DNA of 5,497 nt, taken from contig JAQGII010000318.1 of NCBI GenBank assembly GCA_028291305.1, forward strand, positions 1 to 5,497. Reading direction: 5' to 3'. The DNA comes from Caulobacteraceae bacterium (GTDB taxonomy: Bacteria; Pseudomonadota; Alphaproteobacteria; Caulobacterales; Caulobacteraceae). The stretch's first letter is position 1. Each line of letters begins with the position of its first letter. Positions 4,175 through 5,497 of the stretch are shown in pieces. Under the pieces are notes generated by a model, which saw nothing but the letters and a program-made list of their open reading frames with translations, was not told the origin of the DNA and did no database searches. Both the position numbers and the translations under genes were made by a program.

Positions 4175-5497
4175 TCAACGCAGCGTGGGGCTGTCCAGGT
4201 TCAACTTGTCGGCGGGAATCACCTCGGCCTGCGGGAAGCGGGCCTTCAGCTTGTCGACGAACAGCTTGGCGTCGCCGGCCACCACCACGGTGGCGGCCCG
4301 GGGATCGATCACCTGGGCGGCCATGGCCTTGACCTGGTCGGCGGTGACCGCCTCCACGCTGGGCGCGTAGCGGTTGATCTCCGACAGGTCGATGCCCTGC
4401 AGGGCCAGGCCCGACAGGTAGCCGGCCAGGCCGCCGGTGGTGGCGACGTTGCGCCCGAAGTTGCCGGCCAGGGTCGCCTTGCGCGCGGCCAGCTCGGCCG
4501 GATCGGGCGGAGTGGTCTTCAGGCCGTCCAGCTCCTTGAGGATCAGGTCGACGACGTCCGGCGCGGACTCGTTCTTGGTCTGGGCGGCGGCGGCCAGGGG
4601 ACCGACCCCGCGGCGGGCGTCCATCACCGACGAGGCGCCGTAGCTGAGGCCGCGCTTGACCCGCACCTCCTCGTTCAGCCGGGCGGAATAGCCGCCGCCG
4701 AGCACGCTGTTGGCCACCAGCAGCTGGTAGTAGCGCGGGTCGGTGCGGCGGATCGCCGGCAGGTAGAGGGTCACGGCCGCCTGGCCCGTGCCCGGCAGGT
4801 CGATGACGATCACCCGGGGCTTGGCCGTCGGCGCGGCGGCCGGCGGGGCGGGCAGGGGAGCGGCGGGCCGAGCCCAGTCGCCGAACGCGCGCTGCGCCAG
4901 GGCGAAGCCGTCCTGCGGGGTGATGTCGCCGGTCAGCACCAGCACGGCGTTGTCGGGCCGGTACCAGGTCCGGTGGAAGGCGGCGACGTCCTCGCGGGTG
5001 ATCGCCTTCAGCGAGGCGGGCGTGCCGCTCAGCACGTGGCCGTAGGGCGTGCCGGCGAACACGGCGTCGGCGGCGGCGTAGCGGGCCAGGTTGCCGGGCT
5101 CCTGCAGTTCCACCTCCAGGGAATCCAGCGTGCGCAGGCGCAGGCGCTCCAGCTCGTCCTGGGCGAAGGTCGGCCTGCGCACCACGTCGGCCAGGATGGT
5201 CATGGCGGCGGGCAGCTTGCCGGTGAGGGCGTTGACGTCGACCCGGCTGCCGTCCCAGCCGGCGTTGCCGTCGATGTGGGCCCCCAGGGCCTCGATGTCG
5301 CGCGCGAGCTCGGTGGCCGAGCGGGCGCCGGCGCCCTGGGTCAGCAGCGAGGCGGTGAGGTCGGCCAGGCCCGCCTTGCCGGCGGGGTCGGAGGCGCCGC
5401 CGCTGCGGATGCTGAGCTGTGCGGTGACGATGGGCAGGGTGCTGGACCGGGCCACGATCACCCGCAGGCCGTTGGCCAGGACGTGTTCGGACGCCGC
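4175..5497 (-). CDS. M16-family peptidase-like protein, partial, lacking the zinc-binding HxxEH motif
   Basis: The last 440 residues of a protein of the M16 (pitrilysin/insulinase, processing-peptidase-like) family; the frame is open at the right edge, so the GTG at 5461 is probably internal. The visible part starts in the family's first strand (LANGLRVIVARSSTLPIVTAQL), runs through an M16 N-lobe (about 1-210), a Pro/Ala-rich linker (about 210-227) and a C-lobe with the typical VLGGGYSARLNEEVRVKRGLSYG (265-287), then TVVVAGD near the end. Active members carry HxxEH about where this protein has DLTAS (46-50, after GLA), so zinc binding is lost. The Arg/Tyr of RVKRGLSYG may correspond to the substrate-binding R/Y pair found in non-catalytic M16 halves. 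It is therefore either the inactive partner of a two-gene M16 pair or the C-terminal half of a fused protein of about 900 residues; the window cannot decide. A periplasmic location, usual for bacterial M16 pairs, cannot be tested because the N-terminus is missing. Confidence 0.88.
   Translation of the reverse strand, partial: AASEHVLANGLRVIVARSSTLPIVTAQLSIRSGGASDPAGKAGLADLTASLLTQGAGARSATELARDIEALGAHIDGNAGWDGSRVDVNALTGKLPAAMTILADVVRRPTFAQDELERLRLRTLDSLEVELQEPGNLARYAAADAVFAGTPYGHVLSGTPASLKAITREDVAAFHRTWYRPDNAVLVLTGDITPQDGFALAQRAFGDWARPAAPLPAPPAAAPTAKPRVIVIDLPGTGQAAVTLYLPAIRRTDPRYYQLLVANSVLGGGYSARLNEEVRVKRGLSYGASSVMDARRGVGPLAAAAQTKNESAPDVVDLILKELDGLKTTPPDPAELAARKATLAGNFGRNVATTGGLAGYLSGLALQGIDLSEINRYAPSVEAVTADQVKAMAAQVIDPRAATVVVAGDAKLFVDKLKARFPQAEVIPADKLNLDSPTLR

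Noticed and set aside
2904..4370. Long plus-strand open frame of 488 codons opposite the amine-oxidase gene
   Set aside because: It is antisense to a clear flavoprotein gene and runs on into the M16 gene. The translation is Gln/Gly/Arg-rich with no recognisable motif, typical of a high-GC shadow frame.

Overview
The window is about 5.5 kb of very GC-rich DNA (roughly 70% GC by eye, with strong third-position G/C) that reads as ordinary chromosome of an alphaproteobacterium, most likely of the order Caulobacterales (Caulobacter/Phenylobacterium type). The main clues are a Usg-family protein, which is confined to Alphaproteobacteria; a lipoprotein resembling a family named after Caulobacter crescentus loci (CC0125/CC1285); a 9-bp GC-rich intergenic hairpin of a type I recall as common in these genomes; and a possible Caulobacter-type housekeeping promoter. 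The assignment is by inspection, without a database search.

Layout on the + strand: the last 133 codons of a LysE/RhtB-type amino-acid exporter (2-403); a 121-bp gap holding an AT-rich island bounded by a perfect 10-bp inverted repeat; a complete usg gene (525-803); a 217-bp gap with two short dyads and no convincing gene; a complete Gly/Trp-rich lipoprotein gene (1021-1599); a 75-bp gap with a candidate promoter; and a complete rlmN gene (1675-2847) that starts with TTG behind a strong Shine-Dalgarno sequence. A hairpin at 2858-2880 separates rlmN from the convergent minus-strand genes. On the - strand, read from the right edge, are an M16-family peptidase-like protein open at the window edge and lacking the zinc-binding HxxEH motif (5497-4175), then a flavin amine-oxidase-family protein (4130-2886).

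The + strand genes do not form an evident pathway: an exporter, a small protein of unknown function, an envelope lipoprotein and an rRNA/tRNA methyltransferase. Each gap is long enough for its own promoter. The two minus-strand genes probably form one transcription unit; whether they share a function is unknown. I found no mobile element, CRISPR array, phage gene, toxin-antitoxin pair or defence system, and no sign of an undescribed multi-gene system. The most useful second looks are the dyad-bounded AT island upstream of usg, the uncoupling of usg from trpF, the 12-bp tandem repeat inside the lipoprotein gene, and the degenerate M16 active site.
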